From: Oscillospiraceae bacterium
GTDB taxonomy: Bacteria > Bacillota > Clostridia > Oscillospirales > SIG627
Reading direction: 5' to 3'
NCBI GenBank assembly: GCA_015063605.1
Contig: SVTV01000016.1
Coordinates: 1 to 64,000 of the forward strand
Length of the DNA: 64,000 nucleotides
Translations under genes and position numbers: made by a program
The notes under the pieces: model-generated
The model's input: only the letters and a program-made list of their open reading frames with translations
What the model was told of the DNA's origin: nothing
The model's database searches: none
Part shown: positions 30,401-36,708 of the stretch, in pieces
Layout of the letters: every line of letters starts with the position of its first letter
Position numbering within the stretch: position 1 is the first letter of the stretch

Positions 30401-31191
30401 TTGACGTTTGCAGCAGTCATGAAAAATGTGCGGATTGCGCCGTTTACCTTGATGACGGCAGAGTGATCTCTATATCTGCCGACGGAGTTATCAGACATTC
30501 GGAAAAAATAAGCGGGGCATGGAAAAGCAAGCTTCATCCTGCAACGCAGATGTATATTCCGAAGGAGCAAAACGGCGTTACGGAAACTGTCGGAACGAAT
30601 GCGATCTGCTGTGAAGATGGTGTAAGCTATTTTGTTTCTTATTGGGACGGTACCATTGCACGGTATAATAAGAACACGAATGAGCTTATGAGATCATTCA
30701 GAAAGCATACCAATTGGGTATACTGCTGTGTTCTTGCCTCCGACGGAGCAACTATGTATTCCGTATCCAAGGACGGTACCGTGGCAAAATGGAAAGCGGA
30801 AAGCGGTGAAGCTCTTTGTGAGTCGGTAAATGTCGGGAAAGGCAGTATTTACTCGGCTGAGCTTGATGAGCAAAAAAGAGAGATACTCATTTCCACAACA
30901 AAGAATGTTGCCGTGATCCTTGATATGGATTCCCTTGCGGAAAAGTATGTTCTTGAAGGCCACGGCGGAAGAGTTTTCAGCGCATCCTACAGCCGTGATA
31001 AAAAAAGAATTGTTACCATGTCCGAGGACGGCACCATACGGATATGGGAATTCAAGGATACATGGCAGGAAGCCTTTATTTTCAATAATATAATGGGAAT
31101 TATTATAAACGGATGTGATTTTACCGATGTGCAGGATAAGCTTACTCCTGCGGAAAAAGGAATCATAAGACAATATGGAGGAACGGTCTGA
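27421..31191 (+). CDS. NACHT-WD40 STAND NTPase
   Basis: A 1256-residue protein. In order: a hydrophobic N-terminal segment (about 5-20, possible membrane helix); a linker; a NACHT NTPase with Walker A GEGGMGKT (114-121) and Walker B LLLDGFNE (243-250); a helical region; a short pentapeptide-repeat-like stretch (about 580-612, FSYLNLSDCIFNN); and about 14 WD40-type repeats (about 623-1215), enough for two seven-bladed propellers; then a short C-terminal tail with CDFTD and YGG. A Lys/Asp-rich insert at 137-175 splits the NACHT core between Walker A and B. No nuclease or other effector domain is visible. STAND proteins with this layout include eukaryotic NLR-like sensors and bacterial phage-defence ATPases. 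Position in the middle of a metabolic operon is odd. Confidence 0.88.
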   Translation: MIKRIIRIFLLLVGAVIKFVTLDLKDGFELFCEFGITLCELFVGEGLLESRMNRKKLLKGSERYYEQLIRSAKFGSITISDKIMCGFSDDDSDLYSYMKSEWEKGASSNVLLTGEGGMGKTVSMLHMWGSLLNNDEKDKEDKKDKKDNKDKSDKKAEAKKKSKDKTKDEKKKTKLQTVPVYIQLNEYNAYSKENSGRSFICDRINDKYLFDDSEEDKHLTKAEMYRFLNRKTKKNQKEPSVILLLDGFNEVTAEDKIPLIDEIKDIIHNYGNIRLIISSRYDMRSNHGWMEDFSHYDLAPLTRLQVQQYLSEYDVEMPTDPKTVDLISNPMMLTLYAKTGGVSDTNSRIETCGELIRAYIESQIRNERMNSESDVAEQKVFLIKYVLPYIAYRMELSGAYFLKYDELLNVVNEAYNSEFNHMRYANILSADFGSGYKALLSLGNKEKDLAEHRINTLENEISMLSKSENGFTGTYSFQHQNYRDYFSSRYIVNDMRAASDDKNDIALSMEIRVLPRFIVKMLGEAEGEHHFIRSISDGTYVFKKDESIFALYIEKFRGRFDKEKELAVRNLIEIWKTSRGELSGIDFSYLNLSDCIFNNVICGRGRKMGADFIGAKIDFSSFLPQGHVQWVYNVSYFNDDKMCISASRDGYIKEWNLDSGACVYSFKIDAEVIWAFHMNDDRHIIAVTSDDKAIYIDKNGGSVIKTEKLSSKPVEVKFFPLKEKMYIALSEGRAISCYTKSFLFEDVCSFGEAICSMDITRSVSRMIVGSKSGKIFGADLTDGEAYLIGKASDRAVTKIAFGKKDIAAIVTDDYVIREIDTDDMTETGRYEGHTSVINSICYNKDYTCLLSTSDDDIIKEWSCSDHISNNFNLHYDSVFCAVYNSDCKKILSSSRDFSIRQWDVSSGEMTLSIVGLSYFTRSTRFSDDGNKILVSSCDGTVREFDSATGKCINTYLGHTDRVYRAVYNSDNTRILSASLDKGVYEWEVGKCDSFDVCSSHEKCADCAVYLDDGRVISISADGVIRHSEKISGAWKSKLHPATQMYIPKEQNGVTETVGTNAICCEDGVSYFVSYWDGTIARYNKNTNELMRSFRKHTNWVYCCVLASDGATMYSVSKDGTVAKWKAESGEALCESVNVGKGSIYSAELDEQKREILISTTKNVAVILDMDSLAEKYVLEGHGGRVFSASYSRDKKRIVTMSEDGTIRIWEFKDTWQEAFIFNNIMGIIINGCDFTDVQDKLTPAEKGIIRQYGGTV

Positions 31192-31248
31192 TCCTTCGGG
31201 CGTCTTACGGTGTTTTCATCCGTATATACAAAAGGAACGGTCATTGAT

Positions 31249-32469
31249 ATGGCAGAGAAGCCTTACGAAGTAAAAGAAAAAACAGAATACTTCTTTCCTA
31301 TTTACAAATGCGATACCGTCAGGGAAACCATGGAGCTTTTAAAGAAGAAACTTGGAGACCGTAAAGCATTGTTCGTTCTCGACAGAGAGTATGACGAGCT
31401 TATAAATAACAGGCTTTCCGATACGGTGAAAGAGTTTTTCGATGAAGAAAGTAACGGCATAATATCTCTCTATCCGAGAAAAAACGGCTGTGAAAACAAG
31501 GATCACGAAAGCTTGTTTATGATACTTGACAAGCTTATAGATATGGATCTTCCCCGTGACGGCGTTATAGTCGGGATAGGAGGCGGTGTCATCACCGATA
31601 TTGCGGGATTTGCCGCCCGTCAATTCAGACGGATGGTGGATTTTGTCAGAGTCCCCACAACGCTTCTCGGTCAGATCGATGCATCCGTGGGAATAAAGGT
31701 CGGTATCAATTACAACGGGAATAAAAATATTCTCGGAGCATTTTACGCACCCTTGTTTGTCATAAACTGCCGTGAATTCCTTTACGATCTCGACGATATC
31801 AATTTCAACAGCGGCATTTCAGAGATGCTTAAGGCGGGAATAGTCGAATCTTCGGTGATAATTGACGGTCTTCGCGAGCGTAGATACAATGCACCTCTTT
31901 TAAGAAACGATGCTTTCGCAATGGAAAGCTTTGACATCATTACCGATGAGTCCGTTGATGTGATGAAGCGCATTATCATGGATGACCCCGAGGAAAAAAG
32001 CTTCGGTGTAAGAAGCATGGATCTTGGACACACCTTCAGCCTTTCCTATGAGGCAATAAGCGGATACAAAATGCCCCACGGATATGCGGTTGCCGCAGAG
32101 GTGGTAATCTGTGCATATATTTCACGTGCCTTGGGACTTCTGTCATTGGAAGAAATGAGGGTGTATGAAAAAATATTCCTAAAATACGATCTTTTGAAAT
32201 ACTATGACATGATCTATCCCGAGATCAAAGAAATCTTCGATAAGACCGTTGATAAGATAGTGTCCCATAGAGCGGGAAATTTGAATCTCGTTTTGCCCGA
32301 AAGCGGATGCAAAGCATCATTTTGTAATCTTTTTGGAACAAAAGATGAAAACAGAGCGGGATGCAGAGTCCTTCTGACAAAGGATGAGCTGCGCAGTCTT
32401 TATTGCGGCGGTGCCGATATGGCAAATGAGCTTGCCAAGGGAAAATATCGGAATAAGGCTTTACGCTAA
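31249..32469 (+). CDS. Sugar phosphate cyclase, 2-epi-5-epi-valiolone synthase-like
   Basis: A 406-residue member of the dehydroquinate-synthase/sugar-phosphate-cyclase superfamily. NAD-binding GIGGGVITDIAG is near 107-118, and the metal ligands appear to be Glu192, His261 and His277. Features that favour an EEVS-like enzyme over dehydroquinate synthase: RVPTTLLGQIDASVGIK continuing to VGIN (dehydroquinate synthases have SVGGKTAVN), RR before it, GNKN-x-LG, and DLGHTFS at 258-264, with Asp where DHQ synthases have Asn and no second His four residues after the metal-binding His. EEVS cyclises sedoheptulose 7-phosphate to a C7 cyclitol. I start at ATG 31249 (AAAAGGAACGG upstream) rather than GTG 31210. 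A ROK kinase follows 21 nt downstream. Confidence 0.78.
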   Translation: MAEKPYEVKEKTEYFFPIYKCDTVRETMELLKKKLGDRKALFVLDREYDELINNRLSDTVKEFFDEESNGIISLYPRKNGCENKDHESLFMILDKLIDMDLPRDGVIVGIGGGVITDIAGFAARQFRRMVDFVRVPTTLLGQIDASVGIKVGINYNGNKNILGAFYAPLFVINCREFLYDLDDINFNSGISEMLKAGIVESSVIIDGLRERRYNAPLLRNDAFAMESFDIITDESVDVMKRIIMDDPEEKSFGVRSMDLGHTFSLSYEAISGYKMPHGYAVAAEVVICAYISRALGLLSLEEMRVYEKIFLKYDLLKYYDMIYPEIKEIFDKTVDKIVSHRAGNLNLVLPESGCKASFCNLFGTKDENRAGCRVLLTKDELRSLYCGGADMANELAKGKYRNKALR

Positions 32470-32490
32470 AAGAAAGGAATCTACATAAAT

Positions 32491-33489
32491 ATGAAAATAT
32501 GTGTATGTGATATTGGCGGTACGAATTTCAGAATGGCAGTTTTTGAGAATGGAAAGATAAGCAATATAATAAAACGTCCTACGCCCAATTTTTATAAATA
32601 TTCCGTAAATGAAATATTCGAAAGACTTGTATCGGGGATCGCCGAGGATTTCAGATATCTTTGCGGTGTTGCGGGTGAGATGAACTGTCTTTCTCTTTGC
32701 TTTCCCGGACCCACCGATAAAAACGGAAATGCTCTCGGAAGCAGTGTCATTTTCGGTGATGAGCTGGAGTCGCCCCTTCCGCTGAAAAAGCTCTTAGAGG
32801 AGCGTCTTCACGGGGTGACTGTTTCCGTGACAAATGATATTACTGCGGCTTCCTACAGATATATGGAAAAATACGACAGCTTTTGTCTTATCACCGTAAG
32901 CTCGGGAATCGGAAATAAGGTATGTATAGACCGCCGTGTAATAATTGACGACAGAGGAAGAACAGGGGAGATAGGTCATATCGAATATCCAATAAATGGT
33001 TTTGAAATAGAGTGCACCTGCGGTACGGGTATAAATCACGTCGGCATGATATCAAGCGGCAGAGGCGTGGAGGATATGGCGAGAAGACTTGCTGTAAAAG
33101 AAAAGTTTGGCGTTCTTTATGAAAAAAGCGTTCTCAAGGAAATATTCAACGGAAGCTATGCGGATATAACCGCAGAGGAGGTTGCGAAAGCCGCCGACAG
33201 CGGTGATGAGTATGCAAGAGCCGTGATAGATTTTTGTACGGTCCCGCTGGCTGATGTGATATGCACCTTGGGTATTGCCATGGATATTCCGCATTTTGTC
33301 ATCATAGGCGGATTTGCATTGAACTGCGGTTATTATATAGAGTCATTGCGCAGGAATGCCGTGGAAAAGGGAATATATAATTTCTCCCCCGAGGATATAG
33401 AAGGCATGATAGTATTGGGAGAAAAGGATGATGACCACGGTCTTATCGGAAGCGGCATTATGATGGAAGAATATTTCCGCAATGCGTAA
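32491..33489 (+). CDS. ROK-family sugar/cyclitol kinase
   Basis: A 332-residue ROK kinase with the phosphate loop DIGGTNFR (7-14), TNDITAAS near 113-120, the GEIGH motif (His163), CTCG (Cys175, Cys177) and SSGRGVE near 189-195. The zinc motif of ROK proteins is CxCGxxGC; here the third Cys is replaced (Asn182, followed by His183). No DNA-binding domain, so it is an enzyme and not a repressor. In the acarbose pathway the ROK-type kinase AcbM phosphorylates 2-epi-5-epi-valiolone next to the EEVS AcbC; the same gene order here suggests the same pairing, though glucokinase activity cannot be excluded. AAAGGAAT precedes ATG 32491. Confidence 0.8.
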   Translation: MKICVCDIGGTNFRMAVFENGKISNIIKRPTPNFYKYSVNEIFERLVSGIAEDFRYLCGVAGEMNCLSLCFPGPTDKNGNALGSSVIFGDELESPLPLKKLLEERLHGVTVSVTNDITAASYRYMEKYDSFCLITVSSGIGNKVCIDRRVIIDDRGRTGEIGHIEYPINGFEIECTCGTGINHVGMISSGRGVEDMARRLAVKEKFGVLYEKSVLKEIFNGSYADITAEEVAKAADSGDEYARAVIDFCTVPLADVICTLGIAMDIPHFVIIGGFALNCGYYIESLRRNAVEKGIYNFSPEDIEGMIVLGEKDDDHGLIGSGIMMEEYFRNA

Positions 33490-33562
33490 GCTTTCAGACC
33501 TATAAGAAACCGAAGGTTTAAGATATCAAATACAAGAAGAAAAACATTGGAGGAAGAACATA

Positions 33563-34327
33563 ATGGAATTTCAGAACAAAACAGCAATATCAACGGGAGC
33601 GGCATCGGGAATGGGGCTTCTGTTTGCGGAAAACTTTGCCGATCTCGGCGGAAACGTTGTCATGTGTGACGTGAATGAAGAAGTCCTTACGGAAAAGGTA
33701 AACGCCATCAACGCAAGGGGAAAAGGAAAAGCGGTAGGCGTTTACTGCGATGTTCGTGATTATGCACAGGTATGTGCGGCACGTGACAGAGCGGTAGCTG
33801 AATTCGGAAGCATAGATATTATGGCGAATTTCGCCGGAGGATCGTCTGTCAGAATTCAGAAGGTGGACAGACAAAAATATCCGGAATTCCCCGACGTGCC
33901 CATTGATGTGTTTGATTGGGGAATAGACGTGAATCTCAAGGGTCCATTTTACTTTGCCCATGCGGTTCTTAAGCAGATGAGAGAACAGCACAGCGGTCTT
34001 ATAATAAATATCGGTTCGATCTCCGGTGCGGAGGGACACCATTATGATATGGATTATCCCACATCGAAAGCCGGACTTATGCACGGTCTTACCAAATGCA
34101 TAGCGCAATACGGTGCGGGAAAGGGAATACGTTGTGTCTGTGTTTCTCCCGGACCTGTCCTTACACGTGCTGCTATGGCAAATATGGCAACCCCTCTCGG
34201 AAGAGCGGCTGAACCTCAGGAGATCATAGACCTGATACTTTTCATTGCTTCCGATAAGGGGCAGTTCATTAACGGTGAAAATATTATGATCGACGGCGGA
34301 AGAAACGCCATGGGAAGAAAGGTGTAA
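33563..34327 (+). CDS. SDR-family oxidoreductase (second of two)
   Basis: A 254-residue classical SDR with TGAASGMG (11-18), NFAG near residue 89 (usual NNAG), Ser in NIGSISG and the YPTSK active-site pair (about 171-175), ending ENIMIDGG as is common in the family. GGAGG lies 9 nt upstream of ATG 33563. Last gene of the operon (73-nt gap after the ROK kinase) and closed by a terminator. It is only distantly like the first SDR, so the two probably do different steps. Its HHYDMDYPTSK loop is typical of polyol or cyclitol dehydrogenases, but this is a weak hint. Confidence 0.87.
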   Translation: MEFQNKTAISTGAASGMGLLFAENFADLGGNVVMCDVNEEVLTEKVNAINARGKGKAVGVYCDVRDYAQVCAARDRAVAEFGSIDIMANFAGGSSVRIQKVDRQKYPEFPDVPIDVFDWGIDVNLKGPFYFAHAVLKQMREQHSGLIINIGSISGAEGHHYDMDYPTSKAGLMHGLTKCIAQYGAGKGIRCVCVSPGPVLTRAAMANMATPLGRAAEPQEIIDLILFIASDKGQFINGENIMIDGGRNAMGRKV

Positions 34328-34348
34328 CGGCAGATATATAATAAGCAA

Positions 34349-34387
34349 GGGTGGTGCATATCGGTGCAGCACCCCGATTTGATTTTT
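34349..34387 (+). terminator. Terminator of the cyclitol-type operon
   Basis: GGGTGGTGCA/TGCAGCACCC (one mismatch) with a 6-nt loop is followed by CGATTTGATTTTTTT. It ends the six-gene operon that began near 25568. Confidence 0.82.
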
Positions 34388-34419
34388 TTAAAAATTTTCA
34401 AAAAAATTCTGCCTTCATG

Positions 34420-34447
34420 TGCAATGAAACGCGCTCCTTTGCGACTA
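34420..34447 (+). promoter_or_regulatory. Possible ECF-sigma-type promoter
   Basis: TGCAAT (34420-34425), 16 bp, CGACTA (34442-34447), overlapping TGAAAC at 34425-34430. This does not fit sigma-A but resembles ECF promoters (AAC-type -35, CGnCTA-type -10). It lies upstream of the ECF sigma gene, so autoregulation is possible. Confidence 0.4.
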
Positions 34448-34492
34448 TACAGATGAAGAGCTCTCAAATAATTGTCCGAAGGAGGTGTCGAT

Positions 34493-35068
34493 GTGGCAAA
34501 AGCGGAGCATATATCAGATGAACGTATTATAGAGCTGTATTGGCTGAGAAGTGAAGCGGCAATCACCGAAACATCGAAGAAGTACGGCGGATACTGCCGA
34601 AGCATTGCGTATAATATCCTACATGATACAGAGGATGCAAAGGAATGCGAAAACGATACGTATCTTGACGCTTGGAATAATATGCCGCCTCATAAGCCGT
34701 CGATCTTATCTGCGTTTCTCGGTAAGATCACAAGACGTATTTCTATTGACCGCTGGAGAAGAAAGCACGCTGAAAAGCGCGGAGGCGGTGAGATGGAGCT
34801 TGTCCTTGAAGAGCTGGAGGATTGCATATCCGACAAAACGGATGTGGAAGAGGTTATCGAACAGAGTGAAATGATGCGTATCATAGGCGAATATCTTGAT
34901 AATCTTCCCGTAACGGAAAGGCGGATATTTTTACGAAGATATTGGTATATGGAATCTATCGGTGAAATTGCCTCGGATTTCGGTTTTTCCCAAAGCAAGA
35001 CTGTTGCCATGCTTCATCGGACTCGGAAGAAATTGCGAAAAATATTGGAAAGCGAAGGGTATATCTGA
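34493..35068 (+). CDS. ECF-type RNA polymerase sigma factor
   Basis: A 191-residue sigma-70-family protein with only regions 2 and 4. Region 2 (about 27-95) contains YCRSIAYNILHDTEDAKECENDTYLDAW and the RISIDRWRR helix; region 4 (about 132-188) has a helix-turn-helix with SIGEIASDFGFSQSKTVAMLHR. The start is GTG 34493 with AAGGAGGT 7 nt upstream; an ATG two bases earlier is out of frame. The serpin gene follows after 44 nt. The serpin's N-terminus looks like an anti-sigma factor, so the two probably form a signalling pair. Confidence 0.88.
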   Translation: MAKAEHISDERIIELYWLRSEAAITETSKKYGGYCRSIAYNILHDTEDAKECENDTYLDAWNNMPPHKPSILSAFLGKITRRISIDRWRRKHAEKRGGGEMELVLEELEDCISDKTDVEEVIEQSEMMRIIGEYLDNLPVTERRIFLRRYWYMESIGEIASDFGFSQSKTVAMLHRTRKKLRKILESEGYI

Positions 35069-35112
35069 AAGATATATTCGGATGTATCTGTGTGAAGGGA
35101 GATATCGAATAC

Positions 35113-36537
35113 ATGAAAAAGGAACAGATAGTTGATATGATCGGCGAAGCGCCCGATAAATATGTGAAGGATGCGAAGGAGCATAAGGGGAAACGCCGTA
35201 TTTCATCAAAGCTCAAGTGGATAGGCGGTATTGCGGCTGTTCTTGCGGTGTTGATACTCATAAATAATATGCCGGGAATTCCCATGATGATATTCGCCAA
35301 AGCCGTGAGCGAAGCATCCGAGGCGAGAAAAACTGACAGACCGCAGCACGGTACCGATGAGTATTACGAGTGGCTTGAAAGCGTGAAGGAAAGAGACGAA
35401 ATGACAATCACCGCAATCCCTCATATATCGGATTTTGCGGGAAATGTTTCAAAGGAGCTGCTTTGCGGTGTTGATGATAAAAACCGCATCTGGTCTCCCG
35501 TCAATGCTTATATAGCTCTTGCCATGACTGCGGAGCTTGCCGACGGCGATGCCCGATCGGAATTGCTCGAATTGCTCGGAGCAGAGTCTTCGGAAAGCTT
35601 AAGGGCAATGACGAGCGCAGTATGGGAGAGCGTTTATGCCAATGACGGTAACGAAATAAGCGTCCTTGCCAATTCCTTGTGGCTTGATGATGATCTTGAA
35701 TATGCTCAGGATAAGATGGATATTCTTGCGTATGATTACTATGCCTCGGTGTATCAAGGAGATCTCGGAAGCGAACGCACCGATAAAGACATTACTAATT
35801 GGATAAGAAATCAAACGGGCGGGATGCTTTCCGAACGTAAGGAAAATATGAAGCTTGCCCCCGAGGACAAATTGCTGACGATGGTATCAACGATATATTA
35901 TCAGGCGAAGTGGAAAGACGAATTCGATAAGTCAAAGAATACGGAAAGTGTTTTTCACGCTTCAAACGGTGATGTAAAATGCACCTTCATGAATAAAAGC
36001 AGATATAATATGGATTACTTCTGGGCTGAGGATTACGGTGCTGTACAGATGTTCCTCAAAAACGGATCGTCCATGTGGTTTATTCTGCCCGATGAGGATA
36101 AGACAGTTGATGATGTTCTGGAAAAAGGTGATTATATGAATATGCTTGTCGGAAAGTTCCCTGCGGAAAACAGTAAGTGGATGAAGGTCAATCTTTCCGT
36201 TCCGCAATTTGATGTTTCATCAAGTATTGATGTGAAGGAGGGACTTATGAATATGGGCATTACAAAGGTGTTCGATTGGACGGGAAGTCCTTTCTCTTCA
36301 TCGCTTAACAGTAAGACAAGCGGTTATCCCGTTTATCTTAACAGTATCAATCAAGAGACACGTGTTAAAATCGATGAAAAGGGTGTTGAGGCGGCAAGCT
36401 ATATAGAGCTTGATTTCGGTGCGGGTGCAGCGGCGCCTCCCGATGAGGTGATCGATTTCATCCTTGACAGACCGTTCGTTTTCGCAATTACAAAAAGCGG
36501 AGTGCCGCTTTTTGTGGGAACGGTGAACAAGCCGTAA
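35113..36537 (+). CDS. Membrane-anchored serpin with anti-sigma-like N-terminus
   Basis: A 474-residue protein. Residues 1-34 are cytoplasmic and charged (MKKEQIVDMIGEAPDKYVKD), a pattern seen in clostridial anti-sigma proteins beside ECF sigma genes; 35-55 form one membrane helix (IGGIAAVLAVLILIN); residues about 90-474 are an outside serpin (protease-trapping) domain. Serpin marks include the shutter-type NSLWL region, WKDEFDK and the reactive-loop hinge EKGVEAAS (422-429), consistent with an inhibitory serpin; the loop is rich in Gly/Ala, hinting at an elastase- or subtilisin-like target. I start at ATG 35113 (AGGGAG upstream) not GTG 35092. Fusing a serpin to an anti-sigma-like tail suggests protease sensing. 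Confidence 0.85.
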   Translation: MKKEQIVDMIGEAPDKYVKDAKEHKGKRRISSKLKWIGGIAAVLAVLILINNMPGIPMMIFAKAVSEASEARKTDRPQHGTDEYYEWLESVKERDEMTITAIPHISDFAGNVSKELLCGVDDKNRIWSPVNAYIALAMTAELADGDARSELLELLGAESSESLRAMTSAVWESVYANDGNEISVLANSLWLDDDLEYAQDKMDILAYDYYASVYQGDLGSERTDKDITNWIRNQTGGMLSERKENMKLAPEDKLLTMVSTIYYQAKWKDEFDKSKNTESVFHASNGDVKCTFMNKSRYNMDYFWAEDYGAVQMFLKNGSSMWFILPDEDKTVDDVLEKGDYMNMLVGKFPAENSKWMKVNLSVPQFDVSSSIDVKEGLMNMGITKVFDWTGSPFSSSLNSKTSGYPVYLNSINQETRVKIDEKGVEAASYIELDFGAGAAAPPDEVIDFILDRPFVFAITKSGVPLFVGTVNKP

Positions 36538-36555
36538 AATAATTTGAAATCAAAC

Positions 36556-36583
36556 GGGGCTGGCGCAAAAAAGCGTCAGCCCC
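36556..36583 (+). terminator. Hairpin after the serpin gene
   Basis: An 11-bp stem GGGGCTGGCGC/GCGTCAGCCCC (one G-T) with an A6 loop lies 18 nt after the stop. The T-run is short, but the stem is strong. Confidence 0.75.
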
Positions 36584-36683
36584 TTGAAAATTTGAACGTT
36601 TTTGGCGCCTTTTCAGCTAAAGTCTCATGCAGCTTCAGTGCCAAAACGATGAATTGTATTCATCGAGTTCTATTTAAGGATTG

Positions 36684-36701
36684 CTCTCATATCAGTGAGA
36701 G
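36684..36701 (-). terminator. Hairpin after the glycoside-hydrolase-like gene
   Basis: CTCTCA/TGAGAG with a 6-nt loop just past the minus-strand stop at 36709. No good T-run. Confidence 0.4.
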
Positions 36702-36708
36702 AAGTGCC

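Noticed and set aside
31249-32469. 3-dehydroquinate synthase (aroB)
   Set aside because: The SVGGKTAVN motif, the Asn before GH and the second His are replaced, and no other shikimate gene is adjacent; kept as a less likely alternative.
25661-34327. Separate promoters inside the operon
   Set aside because: I looked at the gaps before 27421, 31249, 32491 and 33563 and saw no -35/-10 pair better than chance.
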